A DNA stretch of 64,000 nucleotides from Ulota crispa (GCA_963920765.1 OY987249.1:1490501-1554500), one strand, 5' to 3'. Shown: positions 47,503 through 60,298, counted from the stretch's first letter. Numbers and translations are program-made. Notes: generated by a model from the sequence alone, not told the origin.

Positions 47503-50500
47503 TCACTTGCCACCCTTGTTCAGCCGCTCTCGCCTTCTCTTAGCACTGTGCATCACAGGAGCCTCAGCTGGTCTTTTAACAGATCGATCAGGCTTGATTG
47601 GGTTAATTATCACTCCGGCAGTCTTTAGCTCCTGTAAGGATATTAACACCAGCCATAAATGCTTAGTAACAGAGATTTACATAAATTTCTAGCTTGAAAT
47701 AACCAAGGTACACTCATCATTTTTCTCAGCACAAGTTAACCCATATCTGTAGGAGTTGAAACAACTGAAACAAATGGTTCAGGTAGCTCCAGGAAGGTAA
47801 TAAAGTGTATCACTATAACGAAAAAATCATAACCTATTGACGATAGGCCACTTTAGTGTTAGATAACCTCTATATATCTCAGGCATCTTTTAAACTAGAA
47901 ACAGCCAGTTTCTCAAGCATGGACAGAATATGATGGTTACCAATTATGCAATTTAAGCATTTCAATCCCTGATTATCAAATGACTTGAGAGACGTGCACT
48001 CCAAAGAAATTTTGAAGAGCAAACAAATATAACCTAAGTAATCAAGCATCTGGTTCTCATTCCATAGAGTAGGACTCAGTAGTTCTATAGACTCAACAGC
48101 ACAAACGAGGTGACAAAATCTAACATTTTTACACCTTTCAAGTTGTTTTGGAATACTTACTTAACATCTAAATCGATCGTCACAAACCAAAAAATAAGTT
48201 AAAAAAAAGACATGTAAAAGCTTACCGCAGGACGAATCATATCACGGAATACTTTTTCTCCATTATACTCACGACCAATTGGCATTCGCAGTGATTGTTC
48301 AAACACCTCCTTTGTCTTCATTGGAAAGGGTACCTTGGAAGCATGATACTTGGCACCCTGGCAGAAAAAAACATGAACACTTGAGAGACGTAAACAAAAT
48401 TCACATACGTAAACCTCTCTTGTCTCAAGACCTTCATGGTGCTGGACCCGTAGCATGAGAACAAGAACAGCACCTTTTTATCCGATTTCTCTGAAATAAC
48501 AACAAACTTCAGCTTTGCGTCCTTTCGTTTCTTTAGTGCTTCCTCCCTCCTCTTCTTCTCAAGGTCTTCCTTCCACCCTGACTGGTCTCTCTTTCTCTGA
48601 GCATGAGTCCACTGTCCCCACCCTGGCAAAGCCTTGGGCTCTTCAATTTTAGCAACCTCTTCATCCATAGCCCGGGATTTTGTGTTCTGAAAATCCGCTT
48701 CCACATCATCTCCTGCAAAGGCCTGCCGAATCAAGTCCTCTTGAGACGCACCTTTTGAAACCACCTCCAGTCCTTTATCATTCGAGAGATCATCGTCGTC
48801 ATCCAAGTCTAGAAATGCTGTGGTCTGTCCAATTGCTTGATTTTCAACTCTTGTGTTCTTGTCCAGAGTTGCAGAAGTGCTCGGTTTTGTGACTGTAGGT
48901 CGACTGCTGTGAAACCCCGTCTGCTTGTCGAATAATGAAACGTCCACAACCCCAGTGGTAGTGGTTTGCGGGCCTTTACCCAATTCTACTCCACTTGCAG
49001 CAGCTGGAGGATTAGTATCAGTTTTTCTTTTCTTCTTATTTTTCTTCTTCTTCTTCTTCTGTTTACCAGTAGGCTCTTCAGGAACATTCACCAATCTGCT
49101 CGGCTTTACTTCGTCTGAGTTAAACTTGACTTCTACCGAGCTCTTCAATCCTAACTTCTGACTCCCTTGAGGGTCAATCTGGTTCAAGAAACTTTGTCAG
49201 TTTTCCAGAGTTGCAGTGGAACAAAAATCCTAACCATCAAACCCAAACAAATCTGTAGGCTACTTACTCCTCCTCAGAATCCTACAAAATAAGCACATGT
49301 ATCTAAACAGAAACAGTAGCAACGACAACAAGTGTACCTTTTTTGATTTTGAAGACGCCTTCTTTGCCGGATGCATTTGGAACTTCCGCTTCTTAGTGTC
49401 TTCATGAACTCCGTTGCCGTTGTCGTCGTCACCATCTTCATCATCAACATCAAGGTCTAAATCTGAGTAGTCGTCGTCGTCACGGTCCTTGTGCTTAAAT
49501 TCGGACCGTTTTGAATTTTGAGCTCGTGAAGCCTCAGCAAGGTCTCCAAAAGCAAGCCTACCAGAGTGTCCAGCTTCCTTGTTTTCATTCTGCCTATCCT
49601 CAAAAACTGCACTATCTCCATCAACTCCTTCCTCATCAGCTTCAGCTTGCTCTAGTTGCTCAAGAATGGCCAATGCCTCCTCCCGAGCCTCGTTCCTTTT
49701 CTTTTCCATAGCACGAGCCTGTAAGACGAAAAAGTGAGCACCGAGATCGGAAACATTGAACAATCACCTGCCTCATTTGGCGATAAATCAAAAGCCATAA
49801 TGGAAGATAACCCGGAAACAAGCAAAGACAAAAAATGCCTTCAAACACAGCGGTAACGCCAGACCAGCAAAGTCAAGCAGGTCATAACATTCTGTTCCAG
49901 AGTTATTTGGTGAGTTCCAAGAAGTAAACGAAAAACCGTAATTACCGAGGTTACTAACACCTTTCTACTACAATAATATCAACAAAGAAACCTTTGTAGT
50001 CTCAAGATTTAGAATAATTACAGTAGTTTGTGGACCAGTACTTTCAAATCTACAGTTGCGACCAATAGTGACGTGATGCTTACCATGAAAGGAAGAGCAA
50101 ATAGACCAGTCTTGGGAACGTCGGCCTCCTCATCAAACTCCATGGCTTCAAGTGTAGCTGCTTTAGCCTTGGCTAGTAGCTTCGACCTACTCCTGCCATC
50201 TCCAGCAGCCTCCTCATCGTCTTCCTCGTCGCTGCTACTGCTGCTGCTAACGTCGCTTTCGCTGGAGTTAGCATTCTGGATCTTCTTAGTCAGCATGCTA
50301 TGAGCCCGGAGCTGCTCCATAATAGCATCTCGGGTACCGTCCTCATGAGTCTTTAAGCCTCTTTTAAGTATCCTCCTTGCCCAGCGTGAGGTATTTTTGT
50401 GCTTTAAAGTCATGCGCTCCTGCAATCACAAACAGCAAACAAGCTCAATATGCAACTCAGTGATTTCACCGTTATAAACAGAGCCGCTCTAACTTGAGTT

Positions 50501-52944
50501 GCAAGGTTGTACATTGTGGTATCGAATGAACCAAATTCTAACGAAAGAATACAGCAGCAAAAAAAGTACGAAAATGCATAAGTAGTTGAGATAATTCTGC
50601 TCAAATCTCCACAAAAAAAAAAATGTGCATTTTGCGAATAATGGACACAAGTGACAGACCTCAGCTCGCTTTTCTTCCTGCTTCAAAGCTGCCTCCTTGA
50701 CCGCCTCCTCATCTGTCTCCATAAAATCCCTCATCCTCTTGCTATGGTCAAGTTTGCGGAAAGTCTTTGACTTGATCTTGGCGACGCGTTTTGATTTTGC
50801 CTCATGCTGAAATAATAGACTGCGCATCTTTGAGAGTCGTTGCTGCCTTTCTCTAACCTCCTCCACAGTAAGCTGAGAATTATAGGAAAAAAACAAGGAA
50901 ACAGAATCAGCAACTTCGATAACAACTGAATGCAGATCCATGAGATGGACAACGTTTCCAAGTACAATTACAATCCCCTCACAAGGACGGCATTGAATTT
51001 TTTTAACAAAACCTTGCAACGTGTGAACACTGCTCACAACTAAATACCAAAAGGATAAAAGAGGTTGCTTCCATATCTACAGAAGTTGAAATAAATTTTC
51101 TAAGAAAGCAACAAAAATAACAACAGAAAGACGTAGTCAAATTCTACAATTTTGAACAACAATTTGAAAGTTACTATAATTGAGTATTCGCTTCGAAATC
51201 GAGGACCTTCTACAATTAACCTGGGGCACTTCAGTTCACAAATTACTGACTGCAAGTTAAGTTAAGACCTTTGCTTAAATCTCAAATTCAATTCAAGGCT
51301 TGAATTGAAACAACCCTAAGGTACTGAAAAACTTGGAAGGGAAAATGACCTTATTAAGCTCAAGAGCTTCAGCAGCTTCAATATCCTCTGCAACAACCAT
51401 GTTACTTTGCTCCAAAATAGCGGCAACCTCTTTTTCCATATCAGTCAGAGGTTTATGCTTGTCTGCCAGAGCAGCAACGGTAGTCGTTGGGAGAGCTTCC
51501 CTCTCATTAAAAGTCAGAGACGGAGCTTCACGGTTCTTCTTAACAAGCGACTGCCACTTCGCCACCTCATCTTTGCTCTTCTCATACCCTGCTTTGCGCT
51601 CCACTCTATCCTGTAGCACCTTCGGCAATGGCGCACTGACAGCAAATTCCTCTTTCTGCAGCGGCTTCATGCGCTTCCGGAGAGTCTCGATTCCTGAAGC
51701 CCCTTTCAAGGAACCTAAAAGATCTTCCACACTAACAGCAGACGCCTTTCCATTCGTGTTTGGATTCAAATTATACTCCGACTCTGTGTAAGCCTCTGAC
51801 CTCACTTCTTTCTTCCGTTCCTTAGCACCACCCTCTAATACAACACACAAAAAACCAGTTATTCCTCAAACAAAAACCACCAAAAATGGATACACAGTCA
51901 AGTAGCCTCACAGAATGGCAACATATACCTAAACACGAAACCCTAAAAACTTACACAATGAAAACTTTATAACCAGCTTGGTCTCCATGCAACTTTCTTT
52001 CTAGAAACACATTGAGCATATGTACAAGTCTCTCTCTACTGAACCATACTGTGAACATCGACTGACTCAAGAACAAACCCTAATTTTTCGAAAACCCTAA
52101 TTTACGTACCATTTCTTAACTGATGAGGTTTTCCAGTGACTGCCTCGAGCATCAGTTGATGCTTCTCATCAGCATCCTCCTCTTCCTCTTCTTCCTCTTC
52201 CTCAGATTCCTCCTCCTCTTCATCACCTTCACCGTCCGATTCCTCGTCATCTTCCGATCCAGATTCATCTTCCTCCTCGTCGCTGTTTAGGTCTACGTCA
52301 CTCTCATCAAGCGAAGCGTCTTGCCGTCTCGTAGAATTAATAGTCTCTTCCAACCCGACATCTTCGTCTCCAAGAGCAGCGTCTTCGTCAATCTCTTCGT
52401 CCTACACCACCACAAGTTTTCCAGAATTGAAGACCAATAGAACATAATTACTACAATTTTCAAACCAGTCGAGTTAATGAGATGTAATTAGTGAACGATA
52501 GAAAGAACGTCACCGAGCTACAAAGCGAACGGGAGAATGGATTCGAACGTCGGAAGCTGTAGAAAATGAGAAGGTGAATGTTTTAGGGTTGGCAGAAACC
52601 TCAAAATCAGAAGGGAGCTCGTACTCCACGTGCTCCACGTCGTCGTAGCGGCGATTCTTCCCGGACTCCTCGTCCGCGATTCCTTCTTCGTATTCATAGA
52701 AGTCCTTTGCAAGACCTTCTCCGTCGTCATCGTCGTTGTCGACGTTCCTTTTTTTCCGACCACCGTCTAACTGTCGAAGCAAGCGAGAGTCTAACCTCGG
52801 GCCCTTCCCACGTCCCCCTCTTGCCGCAGCAGCGCCATCGCCTCCTCGACGTCCACGACCTCTTCCTGATGCAGCACCAGCACCACCGCCGCCTCGACGC
52901 CCACGTCCACGAGCACGACCTCGAGCTCCTCCTCGAAGCTCCAT
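47503..52944 (-). CDS. UTP14: U3 snoRNP / SSU processome protein UTP14
   Basis: UTP14 is a nucleolar component of the small-subunit processome, needed for 18S pre-rRNA cleavage and known in yeast to activate the helicase Dhr1. Ten exons join in frame to 1014 codons: 52944-52600, 52401-52110, 51834-51350, 50872-50660, 50419-50084, 49718-49338, 49281-49268, 49191-48474, 48357-48226 and 47631-47503. Family marks are KWQSLVKKNREAP near residue 305, MRSLLFQHEAKSKRVAKIKS, ERMTLKHKNTSRWA, ARAMEKKRNEAREEA, then LIRQAFAGDDVEADF, PGWGQWTHAQRKR, KDAKLKFVVISEK and FEQSLRMPIGREYN near the C-terminus. The N-terminus is an Arg-Gly-rich tract followed by long Asp/Glu runs, and a poly-Lys run lies in exon 8; all are common in nucleolar proteins. 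Exon 7 is only 14 nt, and the exon 8 acceptor (ACAAAG/TTTC) was chosen because it alone keeps the frame. An in-frame ATG 21 nt upstream (52965) is an alternative start. Confidence 0.94.
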
Positions 52945-52980
52945 TGCAACAAAACTCTGCAACATGCGGGTCGAAAGGTT

Positions 52981-52989
52981 AAACCCTAA
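52981..52989. promoter_or_regulatory. Telo-box in the UTP14 5' leader
   Basis: AAACCCTAA lies 37 nt before the UTP14 ATG, and more AACCCTAA motifs lie in intron 2 (52074-52100). Telo-boxes are enriched near the start of plant ribosomal-protein and ribosome-biogenesis genes, which fits UTP14. Function here is inferred from position only. Confidence 0.5.
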
Positions 52990-53009
52990 GCAGGGTTTTA
53001 CTGTCGTGT

Positions 53010-53137
53010 ACCTCTGTAATATCACCTGAATCTCTCTAATATCACCATCTCTAGTTAGTATATATTCACGGATCCACCTCTTTCATGTCACTGAACCTCT
53101 ACAACCACTCAACTTTTTTGATATCATCTGACCTCTT
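53010..53137. repeat. Degenerate TATCAC/TCTTT repeat, left part
   Basis: Several loose copies of TCTCTAATATCAC-like units lie between UTP14 and the TTAA-CCCC element. Related units resume at 54081-54235 and 54575-54680, so the element at 53138-54080 inserted into this array. Confidence 0.6.
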
Positions 53138-54080
53138 TAACCCCTAAAGAACCATTGTCCTTCTGAAGACAAATGGGATTTTGGGCATGTCCCTTTTTAT
53201 AAGCTACTTTATGTGAATTTTGAAATTTTTATGAAGATGGGGAATTTAGAGATCTATGTGGGCATCTAAATTTTTCTTCATTTTGACATTTGATGAAGAA
53301 GTTATGCAAGGATTTATGAAAATTTCGAGCAGATTGAGCTTTTGGGCAATCCAAAAACTTTTTTCAAATTCACATTTTTTAAAAAGTAAACTTTGAAATT
53401 GGTTCTTTAGATTATTTTTATACGTGTGAAGCTTTGAATCATTCAATTTCAACCAATGACATGAAAGTTATGAGGAGTTTTTGTTTGCGGACAACTCTAG
53501 ATTCTCCATTCTAAAATAAACTTCAAAGTTCTTTATTTTACTCAATTTTCAATATTTTGGAAAAAAACTAAACCTAAGGAAGTAGATTGTTTATTACAAC
53601 ATTATAACTATTGGGATTTGCATTTTTCATTTCAATAATTAAATTCTTAATGATTTAGTGTTTTGACTCATTCTCTATACTTCTTTTTACTTACTAATTT
53701 TTTCCCATGTGTTGTGTAGTTCCAATTAATCTGAAAATTCTCTGACATATATCTAACTTGATCTCCTACATGGTATATTAAAAGCACAACTTTGGGTAGA
53801 GCAATTTTTTTCATGTAAGAGTGGTCAAAGGCTTCTAAAATTTAATGGCAGCACGAAAAAAAACCTTCCCCCTTCACTTCATATGTGAATGTCTCCTTCC
53901 TCTCCATTTAGAATGGCCTCATTTTTTTCTCATAAATACCTCTTCTAGTATAAGGCAATATCCTATGGTTGAATTTCCAAAAAAAAAAAAAAAAAAAAAA
54001 CTACCTTCTTACTCATACCTAGAAGTGACATTTTTGTGTGATTTTGGCAAGAAAAAAAGGCTTGATCCTATAGGGGTTAA
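53138..54080. mobile_element. TTAA-CCCC element, group 1, 943 bp
   Basis: Left end TTAACCCCTAAAGAACC, right end GGCTTGATCCTATAGGGGTTAA minus its first two bases. It matches 27781-28742 along its length, for example GGCTTCTAAAATTT and ACTTGATCTCCTACATGG. A poly-A run lies near 53980. Confidence 0.85.
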
Positions 54081-56389
54081 TGTCACTAACATCTTTAATA
54101 TAATTCTGTCTTTTAATATCACTGTGTCTTTTTTATATCACTTTGTCTTTCCGATCTCACGTTTGATACCACTTTGTCTTTTTTGAAATCAGTGTCTTCT
54201 TTCGATCACTTTGTCTTTCTACTATGAACCAAGGCATAAATTTTGACAAGGATTTTGGTGTCAATTCTGTTTTCTTGTGTTCTATCGTATGACACATAAT
54301 TTTTTTGAAAGTGTGCCTTGTGAGTTATGACACTCAAAACTCATAAAAAGAACATTTTGACAGTATCAAAATAAAAAAGGTGCTTCTCAATTACGTAATT
54401 ATAAAAATCAAGGTTACTAAGGAAAAAATATGAAAGAAAGGCACCTAAAATTCTAGAAATGTGAAAATTTTGGCACTCAACTATTTTATAAGGTGACATT
54501 TTCACACCCAAATTTTAGAAGCTAGTATCCTCCAATTATTTTCCGAAAGTGTCAAATTTATGCTTTTGCAAACATCACTTTGTCTTTTTTGTATCACTTT
54601 TTGTCTTTTAAGTATTGCACTATGTTTTTATATCATACTTTTCTTTTCAATATCAATATCATTCTTTTGTTACCAATTGTTGAGCTTGGGCGTATCTCCC
54701 CTAATTTGTTATCCAGTTGAAAACCATCGTGCTCTTTCATGTTGCACGAAGTTGCACATTAGAATCCTTGGCCAAATCAATAGCTAAACTTATATTAGTA
54801 TAAGCTTGAAAAAAAACCACATGAGTTAAATTTTTCTTTAATTCATTGTCAAATTAAAAAGTTATAAAACAAAAATTTCTATACATCAACCAAACAATGA
54901 TGTTAACCCCTACCCCTATCGTAAGGCTTTTTTTGAGCTTGTAGGAGTTTGCTCTAAACTCGGGGAGGTCACTCTCCAATTTTTAGTAAACTATGCGAGA
55001 TAAAAAATAAGGTTAATTTTATTCATTGGAGATAAATTTTATATCTTTTTTAAATTTACCATTGGAAAAATATGTCTTGCTTCATTATATGTAAAATAGG
55101 GTGGTGTATAATCCATTTTAGAATACTGTAAAAAAAAAGGGTGGGAAATATAGAATCATCCTAAAAGAGTTTAGTAGGATGAGTGTAGGGTTTAGAGTTC
55201 ATTTGCAATATGGATGAAAAATTGTTTTTTTTGTGCAAAATTTGGGTTGTAATGGTTTAGGGTTTAGCAACAGGCCGTAGGGTAATCGAAGAAGGGTCAG
55301 GCGTGCTGGCAAAGGGTGGCATTGTTATAGAATCTTGAGAGTAGGGTTTGTGCTAGCGAGCACATTGGATTCTTTACACTCTGGCTTCTTTACATGTTAT
55401 GCTAAGCTTATTGTTGCTCTTGCTAGCACTTAGGATTCTCAGATTTGAGACTGCTTTCTTGATGTTTGCAATTTTTTTCTCCCTGGATTATTTGAGTGCT
55501 CTAAAAGTGGCGGCAAGGGTGCTTTGCAATTGAAGCTTCTCATCCTCCTTACAAAATTTTCCTCACATTGTTGTACTTGCAAGCACGGGAGTGTGAGTTC
55601 AGTAGGGTTTGCATTTTGGGTTGGATTTGTTTTCTTTGTTGGCGCATTAAGGGTTGGATTTCTTATCTTCTTCTGCCAACAACAATAGTGGACGTCAGCG
55701 CTACCACTTAGTTCATTCTGCAGGTCTCAATAATTAGAGCTCAGGTTCAAGCTCAAACTTACCTACTGTCCTCTGCCTGTTTTTCTTCCTTTTCTATTTT
55801 CTTCTCCATTTCAGGGTTTGGTGCTTCAAAGCTCATCGTTCGTTGTTTCATGAGTATGCATGTGGTTGAGGGTAATCTGAATTTTTAGGAATGGGTTAGG
55901 GTTTAGGAAGGTTGCTTTGTAAGTATGGTTTGAAGGACTTGCTATATGTTAAATTCTTACGTTATTTTTTTGCAAGCCAAAGTCTTCTATAAATCCATTG
56001 TATACACATAATTTTTTCTTATGATACTGTTGTGTTTGTAAAAAAAAATAGGGTCTAAAAAATTAGGTCATATAACCATTTAGAAATAAGCATAGGGTAC
56101 TCTAAAATACACTAAAGTAGCTTTTTTATCTAAAGAAAGGGAGGAAAAAATTACCTTAAAGAATCTAAATACCCCCCATTTAATTACCCCGTTATTGCAG
56201 GTGGTATCCAATCGTAAAGGGGTGTGACCTCCCCAAGGCTCTAAATTGAAAAAAAAATCAAACATTTTGATAAGTTGTATTATTATTTTTTAAATTGTAA
56301 TTGTACAAATTCAAACTAGATGTTTCATAAGAAAAGAAAACACAATAATATTACTCATGAATTGAAAGATTATAAGAATAAAATCAAGA
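54081..56389. other. Intergenic DNA with degenerate repeats
   Basis: 54081-54235 and 54575-54680 consist of loose TATCACTTTGTCTTTT units. Isolated telomere-like steps (GGTTTAGGGTTTAG near 55256, GTTAGGGTTTAGG near 55895) occur singly, not as arrays. No gene was recognised, although 55260-55860 is less AT-rich than its surroundings. Confidence 0.45.
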
Positions 56390-57566
56390 CCTTTTCCTAG
56401 GTAGTGAGGGCCTTTGCACTAAAAATGAATTTTTTAATAAAATCCTAATGTGGCTCTAGGGTGATTTCACTTAGAATGTCTTTGTTACGCAAATCAAAAT
56501 TCATCAATTATTAAAGTTTCTTTGTTTACAATGGTTTTTGGCCAATAATTAGAACTAAAATTGATCTTAGTTTTAGGTGGTAACTCTTTGACTATTGCAT
56601 TGCAATCACATTTGCAAAATTTTGGTCCTAGAGTTGGAAGGGGAGTCACTAGATTTGAAGTGACAACAAAAATACCTAGTTGTCATAGGTGGTTGTTCTC
56701 CAATTTTGTACCCAAAAATTGCCATTTTTACATAACAAGTATTGAGTGCCTCCAAAAAAAAAAAGGAAGTTATGTACTCAGACACGTTCTATCACAAACA
56801 TCATGAGATCCAAATTGTTTTTTGGAATTTATTTTTGGCAGCACCATCTAGAAGCCTTAAAGATCAAGACTTTTATGTTTACTACTCCTTTTGTCCCTCT
56901 AAAAATCTCCAAATCAAACACATTTCTTGTAACATTAAAAAGCTCCCTTTTGCTGATTTCAAACGCCAAGAAAGAGTTTGCCATGTTCAATGATTTCACG
57001 GGGTAAGTTAAGCAATTAGGGAGCATTCCTCTCCTAGCAAGCTTGGCCTTGCCCATATGAGGTACCATTGTTGTTACTAATCTTTAAATCATCAATAATA
57101 AGGAGCTAATAGCATGCACAAATATGGTACTTTTTGCATGGAATTTGGGTGCCCCAACATCAACATCATAGTTGGAAATCTTGTATATATTTGGTACATG
57201 GTATATTGATTGTAGAATGCATGTGTCACTAGCACAAAGATTAAAATAATGAGGATTTGGCAGCATTCACAAACCATGCACAATATGATACTTTTTGCAC
57301 AAAATTGGCATGCCTAAATGACAACATCAAAATTGAAGATTTTGCATACATTTGGTAGATGATATATTGATTCTAGAATACATGTGTCACTAGCACAAAG
57401 ACTAAAAACAGAGTTAATCCTTCAAAAGAAAGCTTGTGGACGTTTTTAGAGGGACAGAGGGAGTATTTAGTTTCAATATTTAATAATGTTCTTACAAGGA
57501 CGGTTCACAAACATCAAATATGCCTTCTAATTACAAGAAAAGTACCCTTAAACATTTAGGGGATAA
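56390..57566. mobile_element. TTAA-CCCC group-2 copy split by a Stowaway-like insertion
   Basis: The left part (about 56390-56880) matches the inside of 16292-17224, for example TTTCACTTAGAATGTCTTTG and the TTTTTGGCCAATAATT step. The right end is ACATTTAGGGGATAAAC. The canonical left terminus is missing or degraded. The 579-bp Stowaway-like element sits inside it. Confidence 0.65.
56885..57463 (+). mobile_element. Stowaway-like element, 579 bp
   Basis: Ends CTCCTTTTGTCCCTCTAAAA and TTTTTAGAGGGACAGAGGGAG with TA on both sides (second motif one base over its core). It aligns with 11928-12509 from end to end, including the two internal direct repeats. Confidence 0.85.
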
Positions 57567-58210
57567 ACTATAAAGACTGACCTCAACAAAAGAGCGCTTA
57601 TGATATCTGCCAACAACAAATAATAAAGAGCTGCACCAATCAATTGTTTGAATCTCCTTCCTTACTCATGATCCAAGAACAGTAGTCCAAGCTCATGACT
57701 AAAACCCTACAGCAAATGTTAACAATCCACATGGTATTCAAAAACGCGTATGTGAATCCATATGATCCTCCTTAAAAAAGAACAAAGTCCACACAAAAAA
57801 CTTATGTCGTAATAACGTACAAGCACCAAGAAAAAAACACATGAAAGCCGCAAGAAAGGTTACCTACCTCGTACTGTTCTGTACATCCAAGGCATTTCCA
57901 AAATTCAACTTTCATCATTCATCAACATCCTCGTAATCATGATATCATCATCTTCATCAACGTTTTCATGGAAATGATCTGGAACATATACACGTTCGCC
58001 GACTCAGTAAACTTTATGGATATCGTCAATTTCATCAAAATAGTTATCTGAACATTTTTCCAAAACAGGAAAAAACGATGGAAACCATCTTGATTCAAAA
58101 CTAAAAGGTGTCCAGCTGAAAAAGATTTATCTACACCAAGACGTCAAATTACTTAACGCTGATAAGTGTTTGTTAACTCTGACTATAGGCTTGCATGAAA
58201 AGTGTCATCT
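57567..58210. other. Intergenic DNA, nothing recognised
   Basis: Less AT-rich than most spacers, but no coding similarity or repeat ends were seen. Confidence 0.4.
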
Positions 58211-58459
58211 TTAACCCCTGAGCGTCCCAGGAGCCCAAATGTGGTTGCTCAGTTTTTAAAAATGTGCATGTTTGACTCTTATCCTCTTCTTAATAGTAAA
58301 GTAAAAAAACTTGTACTTTTTCATGTACCTCCAGGCACGTGTTTACTATCACTCAAAAAAAATTCAAACTACTTGACTCTACATAGGTAATACTTTTATT
58401 GAACTAAGTACACAAGGGTATGGATTTGAGTGAAATAACTCTGGGCGCTCAGGGGTTAA
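58211..58459. mobile_element. TTAA-CCCC element, 249 bp
   Basis: Left end TTAACCCCTGAGCGTCCCAG, right end CTGGGCGCTCAGGGGTTAA; the outer 14 bp are perfect inverted repeats. The interior is not shared with other members. Confidence 0.8.
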
Positions 58460-58857
58460 CTCAAAAAATAAATGTGAAAAACAAAAATTCATCTTTAGTA
58501 TTGTCAATTAGTGGGTTTGAAAGTCCGTTAAAAGGTAAAAGCTATAGCAAGATGTTAGAAATTTTACAAATTCCAGTGTAGCTCACAGGATAGACGAAAC
58601 GGCATACAAAAAACGAATCTTTTCAAGAACAGCAAACAGGGAAAGGAAGATGCAAGATTCACTGTCCTAAGACCACCTCCGCTGCAAGCCTGATCGACGG
58701 CCAGTACAAAGGTTCAAGGAGCTAGAGAAGCTGTACCAAGATACCTAAACAGGGAAGCGGGAAGAAATGAAGGGGAAATAATATGTCGTGCTTGATTCCA
58801 CTGGCCCAGATTCCATGATGAGGGAATCATTTGTGCGCTAAAGACAACAGAATGTAC

Positions 58858-59115
58858 CTGAGGTGCATATATACGGCCTCATATCCCAGATTTGCAACGA
58901 GCAATCCATGGAATTCATAAGCAAACAGGATCCATCTGGGCTTAGCTGCATGCTCGTTATTGTCTCCACGGGTGCGTCCTTATAGCTTCATAGACACTTC
59001 GTTCTTGAGGAGGTCCCACACTTTGATGTCATATACAATGCCTCCGCTGAAGACTTTGTCTGCATTGTCAGAGAATGCTACTGCTGTGACATCTTCACTT
59101 TCGTCAACACCTTTG
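58858..59115 (-). pseudogene. Fragment of a U5 snRNP 40-kDa (SNRNP40-type) WD40 gene
   Basis: On the minus strand two adjacent frames give VTAVAFSDNADKVFSGG, DIKVWDLLKNEVSMKL and, after a frame change, ETITSMQLSPDGSCLLMNSM and CSLQIWDMRPY. These are consecutive WD repeats in the form characteristic of the U5 snRNP 40-kDa splicing protein. The two pieces are separated by a stop and a frameshift, and only about two of the seven blades are present. The fragment ends at a donor-like CTCAG/GTACAT, so it looks like a duplicated genomic exon, not a processed copy. It starts about 45 bp behind the F-box stop codon on the same strand. Confidence 0.8.
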
Positions 59116-59160
59116 CCTTCATGACAGCTTTCAAGCTCTTTGCTCATCAATTGTCACAGT

Positions 59161-60298
59161 TCACATGGGCAAGTCCACCTGTTGCCAAACTTTCGGTGCT
59201 AAATCGAATAACACACGCACTTTAGCAAGGGTACGGGCACCGTACCGTTGCCAAGAACAAATCAACAGGTAGCCGTCGCAAAAAAACGCCCTTGAACAAT
59301 ACGATTCCTCAACAACATAGTAATGATAGTCAAGATCCGAGAGCCATTCGTACTGCTCCACAGGCATGCGAGCATACTCCACCCACTCTTGCGCTTCGGA
59401 ATCGACAACCTCCCACACAATAACTGTTTGCTCCTCTTTGTTCTCCGCAGTGGTGAAAATCCGGCCTGCCCAAACCCCCAAGGGTTCGTCAAACAGTGGA
59501 TTGTTCTTGAGAGTCCTCACCTTTGGAAACTTCAAAGTCGTCCACTTGTCATCTTCTGAGGAATACTTCAAGATCCTGTGCGTGCCCAGAGATATGTATA
59601 CGTTGTCATTGTGGCATATACAAGAGTACTCTCTAGAACTCCACAGGCACCGCACATGAGATCGGTAACCGGGAGGAGGTTCTGCTCCATGATTTGCTCT
59701 TGGAATCATACATTTGTGTCCTAAAGTTATTGTTTCCCTCAATCAGTTTGAAAGTACATGGCTTTACGGTTGTGTCCACTACCAGACCATAAGCAGACAA
59801 AGTCTTGCTCCGGTCTGGACCATACTTTGTCTCACTTTGTTTCGGACCAACAGGAATGGCGTGCCATGTTCGGGTGTGGACATTGTAAACACCCCGTTCC
59901 TCCAAAACATACGGGCTGTTGCACAAAATGAGCCCTTCCACTTCAAATGGTGGAATATAAGTTCTGACATCAAGGAGGCGAAGGCGTTGGCCGCTGAACT
60001 TGACATTGCCAGAGGCACTATTGTACGTGACAATCCCGTTCACGGACGGCATGTCACCACGACTGAGGCCTCCATCGATGGCCACAAAAGAGGACTTTGG
60101 CAATATCCATTGCAATGCGGCGTGGCTCCATTCTTTGCTCACAAGGCGCAATGGGAAGAGATCCCGCTGCGACAGTTTCTCGTATATACATTGCAGAGGG
60201 ATATGCTCTTGTAAGTGGCCCCATAAATCTGCATCCAATGTTTCCTTGCCCTTGTCCTCCCCGTCAGTCACTCTTGCAGCTTTCCCCATGGTCTCCAT
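59161..60298 (-). CDS. F-box protein, probably frameshifted
   Basis: F-box proteins are substrate receptors of SCF ubiquitin ligases. Residues about 25-65 (DLWGHLQEHIPLQCIYEKL, then LFPLRLVSKEWSHAAL) fit an F-box that would bind SKP1. The remainder resembles the beta-propeller-like C-terminal part of plant F-box/kelch proteins (VYNVHTRTWHAIP, QMYDSKSKSWSR, HNDNVYISLG, LKYSSEDDKWTTLKFP, WEVVDSEAQEWVEYARMP). The first 221 codons (60298-59633) run out of frame and the rest continues in another frame, open from 59742 to the stop at 59161. A single frame change between about 59640 and 59700 would join them, so this is either a recent pseudogene or a base-call error. No plausible intron fits the overlap. 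An open stretch in frame upstream to an acceptor at 60362 (GTGCAG/GTTAAAGG) suggests an additional 5' exon, making the true start uncertain. Confidence 0.75.

Noticed and set aside
51333-51791. 152-codon plus-strand frame
   Set aside because: Antisense shadow of UTP14 exon 3.
55256-55269. Interstitial telomere
   Set aside because: Only two TTTAGGG-like units; too short to be more than a chance or telo-box-like motif.
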